From Nemertoderma westbladi (lineage: Eukaryota > Xenacoelomorpha > Nemertodermatida > Nemertodermatidae): a stretch of DNA of 25,662 nt. The position numbers were made by a program, and so were the translations under genes. The DNA lies in contig JAUCBJ010003074.1 of the NCBI GenBank assembly GCA_032718475.1, positions 1-25,662 of the forward strand. Direction: 5' to 3'. Each line of letters opens with the position of its first letter. Position 1 is the stretch's first letter. Under the pieces are notes generated by a model that saw only the letters and a list, made by a program, of their open reading frames with translations, searched no databases and had not been told where the DNA came from. Positions 17,163 to 25,662 of this stretch are shown here, piece after piece.

Positions 17163-19083
17163 AGCGACAGCCCAACTAGAGTTGGAGAATCTTCAGGCGA
17201 AACAAGATTACTTAAATAAACAAAGAGCAGCTACTCAGATGCAACTACTGAGTCGATCTACTCCCAGAAGACAGGGATTTACCTCCTCGGATGAAGGTGA
17301 TACAACTGATCCCGAGGGTAAAAGTCATAAATCTCGTTCAAACGGACGTAGAAGAGCACCCCACCGGCATAAGTTGCCTAATTTACCTCCTGCGGTGAGA
17401 AGGGAGCTAGCTAATGTAGACTTAAGTAATCAAGAACCAACAGCCCAAAATATTAGAGTAGACAGACTCCCTACTATAGTAGATGAGCCAGAAATAATTA
17501 CGCCTGTTATCAAAGCCACTCCCTTGATAGAGACCCCTTTACTTCCAGAACCTAACTCGAAATTCCATTTACACAGTACCAAACTACCTGTGCCCAGTAG
17601 ACAACTGCCAGAAGCTCAGACAGTCATGGACGCCGAGCGAGAGATAATAAACGCAATGTCTCCAGTCGTCCCAATGTGCCATCCAGCTACGACGTTGGCG
17701 AACACTCCCGCCTCCGCGGTTGAGTGGGTGGACGAGGGACGACGGGGGATGGAGTAGTTGCTCGGACAGCTAGAGAACAATAAAATAAAATCTTCCAGAC
17801 AAGTCCGAGAATTGGAAGGGACTGTTCAACTGTTAAAGGGAAAAGTGAGAGAGAGTAGGTTAGAGCTGCAAGAAGTACAGCAAAATATCGCAATAGAGCG
17901 CGATAAATTAGTAAATATACAAATGGGTATACCACCACCCCCTGTAACAATATGTCAGCCAGTTAGGTCTGAAGTTTTTCATGCGCAAGGTATGGAGCCT
18001 ACACGCATCTATACTGCTAGCGAAGTAGAAACTCCTATAGTAAACCCTATTAAGGGTATTTATAAGCCTGTTGATAATGACATCCCATACAGATCTGATA
18101 ATAATCCGAGAAATTCATATACCGATAATTCGATATTAAATAATAAGATGGGTCAAGAAAGTTTTAAACATCAGATGGCTAGAACTGAAGGCCGTCAAGC
18201 GGTAAAAGTGGGAGAGGTCGTCAAGTTCAATGGAGATGAGATGAAATGGTTACCTTTTAATGAATATTACAAAGATAACATAAAGAACTCCGTACTATCC
18301 AACGGAGAGAAACTACGATTCCTCATCGAGTGCTTGGAAGGACCTCCCAAGTTAATGGCATTAAAGTTTATTGGACATCCAGACGGATTGAGACAAGTTT
18401 GGGATACACTAAACATCAGGTATGGTAACAGGACTAACATAGCTAGGTATCTGTAGGCGAAATTAGTAGCGTCCCAAAAGTTTCTTAGCAGCGGGATTAT
18501 AGAGTTTTCCGATGAGATTCAGGAGATCTGTAGACAGCTAGACTGGTTAGGTAAGTCTCAGGAATACCAGAGTTCTATGGTTGTTTGAGCCGTAGCATCA
18601 ACTTTGCCAAAGGGTGGAGTAGGTACTCGCTGGAACAAAAAGGTTCTCTATCTGATGGACCAACAACAAAGAGACCCTACCATGGCTGATCTCATGTCGT
18701 TCTTAAACAGAGAGGTAAGATTACAGCTCCTAAAACAGTCCAGAGAGAAGACACCGGAAAGTAAGGTAAGTGAAAAACCCGTTACTAGGAGAAAGGTAAC
18801 ACCAGTGTGTTATACAGATGATTGTGAAAGCCAAACGTCCTATGATGAGAACAGTGGCAAGGACACCGAAAGATCTTATTATGTCAATAAAATTAGGAAA
18901 GACATAAGTAAATCTAAGTCTCGAACCAGTGACAGGAGAGAACAGGTAACAACTCCCCCTACGTCTCCTAAGAGAATTCATGGAAGGAAGCCCGAAGAAA
19001 GAGCTAGCGTACACAACACGACGCAGGTTAAGGTAGTAACATCAAACCTAAGTGTGTATTGTGCGACGGGCCACATCGCTTGA
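17116..19083 (+). pseudogene. BEL/Pao Gag (DUF1759), element C, three in-frame stops
   Basis: One register is open across about 650 codons except for TAG 17755-17757, TAG 18454-18456 and TGA 18586-18588. It begins with a coiled coil (AQLELENLQAKQDYLNKQ) and a basic, Ser-rich part. After the first stop a second coiled coil (QVRELEGTVQLLKGKVRE) appears. DUF1759 starts near 18210 (VVKFNGDEMKWLPFNEYYK) and includes LRFLIECLEGPPKLMA and WDTLNIRYGN, equivalents of the element B blocks LVYLSQYLGD and WKTLDKRYGN. It ends in a Lys/Arg-rich linker, and a frameshift near 19040 leads into the zinc knuckles. Similar order but clearly different sequence from element B shows a separate lineage. Confidence 0.8.
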
Positions 19084-20243
19084 GTGGGTGTGATGAATTC
19101 TTAAAGAAAACACTGAAGGATAGACGTGATGTCATGTGGGATAAACGGTTGTGCTATAATTGCCTCAGGCGAGGACACCAACGAAGAACCTGTTACTCGG
19201 ACGCGAGGTGTGCTAAGTGCGGCGCGAAACATCATATTCTGCTGCACACCGAATTTGATAGGACCCGTACGAGTCAGGTAAGTGAGCCCGAACTACATGT
19301 CCAATTCAGTGATGTGAACGACACTGACCACAGTTCGGAGATGGAAGGATTCTATACGGATGAATTCTCAGACGAAAATGAATCCTGTTATATGATCAAC
19401 ACAACCATGTATCGGGCGCTTACATATGAGACCGAAACGGAGGGAGAAGACCCTCGATCGTCTATTCCGGATTGACAGCCCTCTTGGAAAGCGCCAACAT
19501 CATCTGTCGGTATCCGAGAATTCCCAGTGGTGCAACTGAGGGTGCATGGAATAGGGAAGAGCTTAATAGTGAACGCCCTCCTTGACTCCGGCAGTACTGG
19601 CACCTTTATCGACAAAGACCTAGCTGAAGATATCTTTGCTGGTCAACCAAAGTTCCGAACCAAACTGAACCTTTCCGGAATTATGCAGGTTTAGAAATCC
19701 ACAGTATCCACAGATTACTATGTGGGTTCGTTGTCCACTCCCCAAGATGAACTAGGAGAAAATAGTGTAAGGTCAGTCAAGATGGTGGCGATAAAGAACT
19801 TTGCTACTAGCCAAGTGGAGCCTTACAACTGGGACGAAGATAATTTTACCCAGCATTACAACATACCAAGATTCAGTACCGATTATCCAGGGGTACAGAT
19901 TTTGCTCGGCCAAAATGCGCACGAGGCGCTTGAGACATTAGAAAAACGGCCTGCTCGACCGCGACCACTCCAGACGTACGCGGGAAGAACAAGAGTAGGT
20001 TGGTACTTCACTGGGCCTTCCCATAGGACTTTACAAGAAAGACACCCGAGTGAACAAGTCCACCAGGTAAATAAGTGGGAGGAAGATATAAGAGAAGAAG
20101 AAATTCCAGCTGAGGAAATTCCATACTCCTCAGATAACGACGATATTTGTAACTTATATGATGAGGAAAATACCATTGAACTCCTCACTGAGAACCAAAC
20201 TTGGTTAAATCAGGTTAACTTATGTAACCTTCAGTCAACATAG
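19044..20243 (+). pseudogene. zinc knuckles and aspartic protease (DUF1758), element C
   Basis: The register shows CVLC-x3-H-x4-C at about 19053-19091, CYNC-x4-H-x4-C at about 19152-19193, and CAKC..HH...H, the same triple arrangement as in element B. After a TGA (19473-19475) comes the protease with active-site motif LLDSGSTGTFID at about 19578-19613. A TAG at about 19693 follows, then the DUF1758 C-terminal part (VQILLGQNAHEAL, TYAGRTRVGWYFTGPS). It ends in an acidic linker before RT. Protease would cleave Gag-Pol. Two stops plus a frameshift into the RT register (20251) make it non-functional as it stands. Confidence 0.8.
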
Positions 20244-20250
20244 CGAACAA

Positions 20251-21598
20251 TTGACTTATGACGATGAATTAAATGAAGTGGTAGAGCGGTATAATAGTAA
20301 AATATGCGATGAACATGCCGTACGATTCTTTACTCAAGAAGCCGTAGAGCCTAATTCCTACAACAAAGCGTTATCGGTCGAGGAAGAGAGAGCCAAGCAG
20401 ATTCAGGAAACGACCACGCGTTATCTGAAAGATGAAGGTTGTTATGAGATAGGTCTGCCGTTCCGACGGAGAGAACTCAGCTTCGTGAATAACCAACCTT
20501 TAGCGGAAAAAAGAATCGCACAACTGCATCGGCGTTTGACGGCTAACGATCGAGCCAAAGAAATGTACAAAACTCAATTGAAGAAGTTTATAGACAAGGG
20601 ATACGTGGAGCGAGTTCCGGAAGAAACACCCATAATGGAGAGAACGTATTATTTGACACATCATTACGTTCCCAAGCCCAGAAAACCAAACAAAGTCCGG
20701 GTTGTGTTTGACGGCTCAGCTCTTTACATGGGACAATCCCTGAATTCCGAACTGTTGCCGGGACCCAACTTACTCCAATCTTTGTTGGGAATATACTACG
20801 ACTGCGGCAATATTCGATCGCCTTCGCTTCAGACATCGAAGGCATGTTTCTACAAGTCAAAGCGTTAGCTAGGGATCGAGACAGCCTACGATTTCTGTGG
20901 TGGCCTGAACTCCTTCAGGCCACAACCGACAACCGGTGGAGTACTGGATGACAATCCAGGCTTCCGGGATCATCTCGAGCACTTCGAACGCTTGTTCAGT
21001 AGTGCGTACCACTGCCGATGACAACAGAGATGCCTTCTCTAAAGCGGTTATCGACAACATCAAATGGGATATTTACATGGACGACAATTTAAAGTCCCTC
21101 CCATCGGTGGAAGAAGCAATCGATGTTTTCCAAGGGAACGGTTGAGTGCTTACGACGAGGTGGATTTCACCTAACCAAATTCACTAGCAACTCCCATGAG
21201 TTCCTGGAATCGATACCAGTAGAAGACTGAGGTGTTAAAGACCTGGACCTCATTAAGGATGATCTTCCAGAAACCAAGACACTTGGATTAAAATGGGACA
21301 CAGAGAGAGACATTCTATTCTTTCAATTAAAGCAATGAGATAATCCAGTTAGAACTAAATGGATTTGTCTAAGTATCCTGAGCATTTATTTCGATCCATT
21401 GGGATTTATTAGCCCAGTCATACTAGTTGCTCGGAGCTTAGTACAACAAATGTGGCTCGAAAACCACTCGTGGGATAATCCACTCAAGGGAGAACTGCTA
21501 AAGAAGTGGATGAAATAGGAAGATTCTCTACCATCTATCGAGAACTTTAAGATCTCACGCTCATATTTTGGTCACGCCCTCCCCACTATCAACTCCAT
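20251..21598 (+). pseudogene. BEL/Pao reverse transcriptase, element C, frameshifted
   Basis: RT blocks appear in order but in changing registers. In 20251-20868: CYEIGLPFRRRE (N-terminal block), YYLTHHYVPKPRKPNKVRVV, FDGSA and SLNSELLPGPNLLQSLLG. In 20823-20951: FASDIEGMFLQVKALARD, carrying the first catalytic Asp. In 20936-21145: the catalytic box IYMDDNL (YMDD at 21074-21085). From 21138: RRGGFHLTKFTSNS, TKTLGLKWDTERD and YFDPLGFISPVIL, with stops at 21228, 21336 and 21516. At least three frameshifts and three stops are present. The motifs needed for catalysis are still visible, so decay is moderate. Pao RTs usually carry YVDD; Met here is a permissible variant. Confidence 0.85.
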
Positions 21599-22153
21599 AT
21601 GTTTGGAGACGCCAGCGATATTGTAATAGGTATAGTTGCCTACCTGAGAGTTGAAACTCCGGATGGAATTAAGGTTTCATTGGTCGCCTCTAAGGCCCTA
21701 ATAAACAACAAACTACAAGTTCCCAGAGCGGAGTTAAAGGCGGCTCTATATGCTACAGCCATTGGCCGGAATGTAACGGAACAGATCGACTATCCACTGG
21801 AGAAAACTGTCTATTGGACTGATGCTTTACTCGTTTTGGAGTATATAACTAATGAAGTCTGTCAGTTCAGCGTCTTTGTTACCAACAGAGTAGCCATTAT
21901 ACTCAGTCGCTCTAATATAGATCAATGGAGACATTGCCCTAGGACGATTAATCCAGCTGACAACGCTTCCAGAGGAGCAACTCCTCAAGAATTGATAGAT
22001 ACTCCAGACTGGTTAGGTGGACCCGACTTCCTGAGTAAAGAAGAGGAGGAATGGCCCCCTCATCTCACCACGGCGGAGATTAGACAAGCCAAGGGAGCGG
22101 ATAAAGTCAAACCGAAACCCAGACGAGTAAATCAAAGATATTTAAGCCAGTGA
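21599..22153 (+). pseudogene. BEL/Pao RNase H domain, element C
   Basis: A 184-codon frame beginning MFGDASDIVIGIVAYLR. Counting from that Met, the four acidic residues of RNase H are present: D4 (FGDAS), E45 (PRAELKAAL), D75 (YWTDALLVL) and D121 (NPADNASRG). The frame then runs into DWLGGPDFL..EEEEWP, the link to integrase. The domain removes RNA from the RNA-DNA hybrid. It is intact within itself but joined to RT and integrase by frameshifts. The stop at 22151 overlaps another register that is open from about 22136 (VIDLSVLHTS). Confidence 0.85.
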
Positions 22154-22885
22154 TAGATCTGTCTGTGCTACACACCTCCGGTGACGACGCTGTAGATCTA
22201 TACTCACCCACGGATGTTACCCGAAATACAAATAAATCCATTATAGATATCAGGGAAAGAGACTGGAAATCTGGGACACCAGATGTCTCGCAAGGACTCT
22301 CTCGCGATAGATCATTACAGCTCCTGGAATTGGCTTTGCAAGGCCATTGTGTATCTGAAAAGATGTTTCCATCATCACTATTCCAGGACGAAGATAGCTA
22401 ATGATACTGCTCCAGTAGTAGCTGAAAAGGTCCATGCTACTAAAGACCTTCACACTTATAGAGTACCTGATAGGTTTCTGACTGAGAAGATCAGTTACCA
22501 AGAACATGATAATACCAACAAGCAGATACTGAGACTCCTGCAATGTTACGAAGATTCCGATAAGTATTTCCTGTTGTTGAGAAATCCACAGATGCGCTTA
22601 AGGGATCGTTTCTCTAGCACAATGATAGATGGGTTAATATGTGTTGGAGGGAGATTAACCAATGCTCCATTGTCCTTTGACACTAAGTTTCCCATACTCA
22701 TTAGAAATCTTGAAATACAGATCAAGATGATTGTAGATGTTCACAGTAAGCTTTACCATGCTGGTAGAGAACGAGTTCTTAGTGAAATTAGAACTCACTA
22801 TTATTTCCATAAGCCCCGTAGAGCTCTAAACCAAGTTCTTAGGAACTGTATACCCTGTAGGAAAGCATTTAGTAGGCTGTTATGA
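22150..22885 (+). pseudogene. integrase N-terminal region with HHCC zinc finger, element C
   Basis: The region is read in two registers. First 22150 to about 22305; then 22283-22885 with YSSWNWLCKAIVYLKRC, the common 'SSw..llr..awvlRf' block. The second carries LLRNPQMRLRDRFSSTMIDG and ICVGGRLTNAPLSFDTKFPI (normally lrvgGRl..a.l....khPiiLp). The zinc finger follows: VHSKLYHAGRERVLSEIR with two His, then CIPC. The frame ends just after CRKAF; the link to the core (YEPPFTNTGVDLFGP) is one register away. The finger helps integrase multimerise and hold DNA. Confidence 0.8.
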
Positions 22886-23650
22886 ACCACCCTTTACTAA
22901 TACTGGTGTGGATTTATTTGGCCCTATTGAAGTATATCGTGCTAGGACTATAGTCAAGCGATGGTGCGTCATCTTTGTCTGTATGACTTATAGAGCGATC
23001 CATCTAGATATGGTGAACGATCTATCTACCAACAGCTTCATACTGAGTTTACGCCGACAAATTGCTCATTTTGGGACTAGCAACACAATGAGATTTGACA
23101 AAGGAACAAATTTCATTGGCGCCAATAACGAGATCAAAGCTTACGTGAAGGATTGGAACCAAAGACAGGTGGACGATCAGCTAAGAGTAACAGCATCTAG
23201 CTGGACCTTCAACGCCGCCGATGCCCCTTGGTGGGGAGGAAGTTGGGAGAGACTCATACGTAGCGTAAAGACCGCATTTCACTTTATAGTGCCGTGCCGC
23301 ACGTATCTCACCGACAAACTTTTGCAGATGTTAATAGAAGAAATCGCCGCCTATCTCAACGAGAGACCGCTTATGCCAGTCTCATCTAGTCCCGACTCCC
23401 TAGAAGCGCTAACACCCGCGCATTTTCTATTAAATAAACCTATAGCCACACCGCTCCCGCAATCGGAAATCACAGACGGAGACGAATACTGCCGACAAAC
23501 TTGGCAACTTATGCAGTTATTATCCCGTCGTTTCGCTGACCATTTCGAAAAACATTATCTTCCTACGCTATAACTTCGAACAAAGTGGTTTGCGCAGCAA
23601 GAAAACGTCAGCGCCGGAGACATGGTCCTTATCGTGGAATCCTCTTTGAC
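22881..23650 (+). pseudogene. integrase DDE core and start of DUF5641, element C
   Basis: From 22881 the frame encodes TNTGVDLFGPIEV, giving the first catalytic Asp (codon 22911). KRWCVIFVCMTYRAIHLDMV follows, then FDKGTNFIGAN with the second Asp (codon about 23097), and WWGGSWERLIRSVK with the catalytic Glu (codon about 23247). The usual SDNGTNF is altered to FDKGTNF. LNERPL and LTPAHFLLNKPI end the core. A TAA lies at 23571-23573, followed in frame by LRTKWFAQQENVSAGDMVLI, the beginning of DUF5641. That domain stops at about 23640, where 50-bp tandem repeats begin. All three DDE residues survive. The missing C-terminal part makes it incomplete. Confidence 0.88.
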
Positions 23651-24511
23651 AATGAATTTAACCACTGCGACGATGCCGCATACGAATTATTGATCGTGAC
23701 AATGAGTTTAACCACTGCGACGATGCCGCGTACGAATTATCCTCCGTGGAAATGAGTTTAACCGCTGCAACGACGCTGCGTACGAATTATCCTCCGTGAC
23801 AATGAGTTTTACCACTGCGACATCGCCGCGTACGAATTATCCTCCGTGACAATGAGTTTAACCGCCGCGACGATGCCGCGTATGAATTATCCTCCGTGAC
23901 AATGAATTTAACCACTGCGATGACGCCGCGTACGAATTATCCTCCGTGGAAATGAATTTAACCGCTGCGACGATACCGCGTACGAATTATTGATCGTGAC
24001 AATGACTTTAACCGCTGCGACGACGCCACGTACGAATTATCCTCCGTGGAAATGAGTTTAACCGCTGAGACGACGCTGCATACGAATTATCCTCCATGAC
24101 AATGAGTTTTACCACTGCGACATCACCGCATACGAATTATCCTCCGTGACAATGAGTTTAACCGCTGCAACGATGCCGCGTACGAATTATCCTCCGTGAC
24201 AATGAATTTAACCGCTGCGACAACGCCGCGTACGAATTATCCTCTGTGACAATGAGTTTAACCGCTGCGGCGATGCCGCATACGAATTATCCTCCGTGAC
24301 AATGAATTTAACCACTGCGACGACGCTGCTTACGAATTATCCTCCGTGACAATGAATTTAACCGCTGCGACAACGCCGCGTACGAATTATCCACCGTGAC
24401 AATGAGTTTAACCACTGCGACGATGCCGCATACGAATTATTGATCGTGACAATGAGTTTAACCACTGCGATGACGCCGCGTACGAATTATTGATCGTGAC
24501 ATTGAGTTTAA
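23639..24511. repeat. 50-bp minisatellite, about 17 units
   Basis: Units such as GACAATGAGTTTAACCACTG CGACGATGCCGCGTACGAAT TATCCTCCGT repeat with an exact 50-bp register from about 23648 to 24500. Variation is mainly C/T and G/A at CpG positions, with a TTGATCGT/TCCTCCGT choice at the unit end. The array begins inside the DUF5641 coding remnant (ATCCTCTTTGACAATGA at about 23640 resembles the unit joint ATCCTCCGTGACAATGA) and ends at a poly-C tract. Its period is not a multiple of three, so no protein is encoded throughout. Confidence 0.95.
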
Positions 24512-24536
24512 CCCCCCCCCCCCCCCCCCCCCCCCC
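24512..24536. repeat. poly-C tract (25 C)
   Basis: Homopolymer at the exact end of the minisatellite, directly after GAGTTTAA, followed by ACGCACG. The tract at 61-86 is likewise followed by ACG. Confidence 0.95.
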
Positions 24537-24765
24537 ACGCACGTTGGCGCTCTTTTTGAATCTTATTGTAGTCTTATCTTAGTCTAATCTTTCTTTGAAT
24601 CGTATTGTTATTGTAATAAATGCAAATTAATCTCAATTTACTTCATAGTTCTACATCTTACTTTGATACATCTTACTTTGACTATTAAAGATAAATATAT
24701 AAGAAACACAATTATGTGCGCTTTCTTAATTTTCAGCTATTTTCTTGGCAAAATGGACGCAACAA

Positions 24766-24782
24766 CCCCCCCCCCCCCCCCC
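24766..24782. repeat. poly-C tract (17 C) followed by ACCC repeats
   Basis: Seventeen C, then ACCCACCCACCTCCC, consistent with a decaying homopolymer. Confidence 0.95.
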
Positions 24783-25155
24783 ACCCACCCACCTCCCGTC
24801 AGCCATACCATATCTCTATTGTACGCTTTTACAGTAATGCATGAATGAATGCACGCTGAATGCATTAATGTAATTATTACAGAAATAATATTGTGATGCA
24901 AGGCTGCTTGAGAGGTTGTGCGTAACTAGAATTGAAATTTGACAGTTAGTACCGTGCTAAGTTCATTTCACTGGGCCGTGTTATGTATGTTGTTACTGTG
25001 TGTATGCCGTGTTATGTGTTATGTAACTGTTGTGTTGGTATAATGACTTTGTAACAAAAATTAATGTTTATAAATGATCGCAAAAACCAACTATGTGTTT
25101 ATTGGTTTGAAAAATTAATTTAATTTAAAACATTAAGGAAAAGGCTACCCTTCCA

Positions 25156-25295
25156 CCCCCCCCCCTTACCAAGCTGTAGTATAGGTTACCCCGACCGTTC
25201 CACCCCCCAACCCCAGCTATGGTTAAGGGTCACCACCGACCCTTCCAGCCCAACCAGTCCCCCCTCCACCCCCCCCCCCCCCCCCCCCCCCCCCC
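25156..25295. repeat. C-rich block with runs of 10 and 27 C
   Basis: Ten C at 25156-25165 and 27 C at 25269-25295. Between them the imperfect phrase TACC.TTCCACCCC / GACCGTTCCACCCCCC / GACCCTTCC recurs about every 45-60 bp, suggesting a degenerate tandem repeat that gave rise to the long runs. Confidence 0.85.
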
Positions 25296-25662
25296 ACCTA
25301 CCTAAAAAATAAATGTTCCCACTAAATTGTTGTATGACTACCGATTCCACACTTTTGATTTTTTGAATATGTTTGAAAATTGTGCACATAATTTATCAAG
25401 AAGAATTCATTTTTGTGCAAGGAAACGACACTTATAATGCTCTCTGACATGTCTGGTGTGTTCCAAAAGTAACTGGGATTGAACAATTGTAATTGCAATA
25501 CATCTTCATGGGGTTTTCTTTGTAATTAAGTAAGAGTAAAAAACGTTAAACTCTGAACTTTAAAAGTTCAACATTAAATTTTTTTTTAAATAATACTTTT
25601 TTGTTGTTTTTTGTTTATTTGAGTGTTTCCGTCTTTGCTGGTATTGTATTTTTGGTGTTTTA

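Larger units (their letters stand above)
20251..23650 (+). mobile_element. pol region of element C (BEL/Pao), 3' truncated
   Basis: RT, RNase H, integrase zinc finger, DDE core and the first part of DUF5641 follow each other on the + strand in the order typical of BEL/Pao. With gag and protease upstream (16563-20243) this is the most complete element in the window. The end of DUF5641, polypurine tract and 3' LTR are replaced by a minisatellite. Confidence 0.85.
24537..25662. other. no gene seen; AT-rich DNA with C tracts
   Basis: No frame with recognisable content lies on either strand; the small minus-strand frame at 25186-25389 is driven by poly-G. A 16-bp tandem (ACATCTTACTTTGATA-like) lies near 24653-24684. 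The segment after 25455 (GGTGTGTTCCAAAAGTAACT) vaguely resembles a mariner-type end, with no partner in view. Confidence 0.6.

Noticed and set aside
16553-17175. Minus-strand Leu/Ser/Ala-rich ORFs opposite gag C
   Set aside because: They arise from GCA/GAA trinucleotide repeats on the plus strand and match no known protein pattern.
23648-24511. CRISPR-like regular repeats
   Set aside because: The 50-bp units are direct head-to-tail copies without unique spacers, in a eukaryotic context; this is a minisatellite.
25455-25490. Mariner-like terminal sequence (GGTGTGTTCCAAAAGTAACT)
   Set aside because: Only a loose resemblance, no matching inverted end and no transposase in the remaining 200 bp.

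Overview
This is eukaryotic, almost certainly invertebrate, repeat-dominated DNA. At least two BEL/Pao LTR retrotransposons (a superfamily known only from animals) are recognisable by protein sequence. There are also two LINE remnants, an inverted-repeat DNA transposon, a foldback-like element, minisatellites and long poly-C tracts. One four-transmembrane ORF with a Cys-rich N-terminus resembles small arthropod LAPTM-like proteins, so an arthropod is a reasonable but unproven guess. No rRNA, tRNA, CRISPR or bacterial-type operon was seen.

Layout. 1-1640: AT-rich, no gene, with a poly-C tract, a 49-bp tandem duplication and a decayed LINE reverse transcriptase. 1635-2993: element with subterminal inverted repeats and an internal 19-bp satellite. 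3035-3217: LINE C-terminal tail remnant. 3278-5179: broken gag-like ORF split by a 1.13-kb foldback-like element built of 15-bp near-palindromes. 5318-5397: LTR fragment. 5738-6247: four-TM ORF. 6642-7316: double zinc-knuckle ORF lying just upstream of a polypurine tract and LTR, i.e. in the 'env' position of a BEL element (copy A).

7494-15393: element B. It has a 1.49-kb LTR on each side (TGTTCGCGGTA...TAACGGCAACA). Inside are a small 5' ORF, gag with DUF1759 and zinc knuckles, and an aspartic protease. A large deletion removes RT, RNase H and most of integrase, leaving the integrase C-terminal DUF5641 domain. The tail of the zinc-knuckle ORF, a polypurine tract and the second LTR follow. 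The same 3' tail also precedes the left LTR and no target duplication is visible, so A and B look like a tandem sharing one LTR.

15398-23650: a different, more complete but decayed BEL/Pao copy (element C): Ala/Glu-rich coiled-coil gag, DUF1759, zinc knuckles, protease, RT (YMDD), RNase H (all four acidic residues), integrase zinc finger and DDE core. It carries several stops and frameshifts. It ends inside DUF5641, exactly where a 50-bp-period minisatellite (about 17 units) begins. 24512-25662: poly-C tracts and AT-rich sequence without a gene.

Intact copies of elements like these would work by Gag assembling particles, protease maturing Gag-Pol, RT/RNase H copying RNA primed at the PBS and PPT, and integrase inserting the cDNA. 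No copy here has a full uninterrupted set. The least expected signals are the accessory zinc-knuckle ORF, the modular LTR whose repeat motif recurs in gag, and the foldback element. All calls are by eye; no database search was run.
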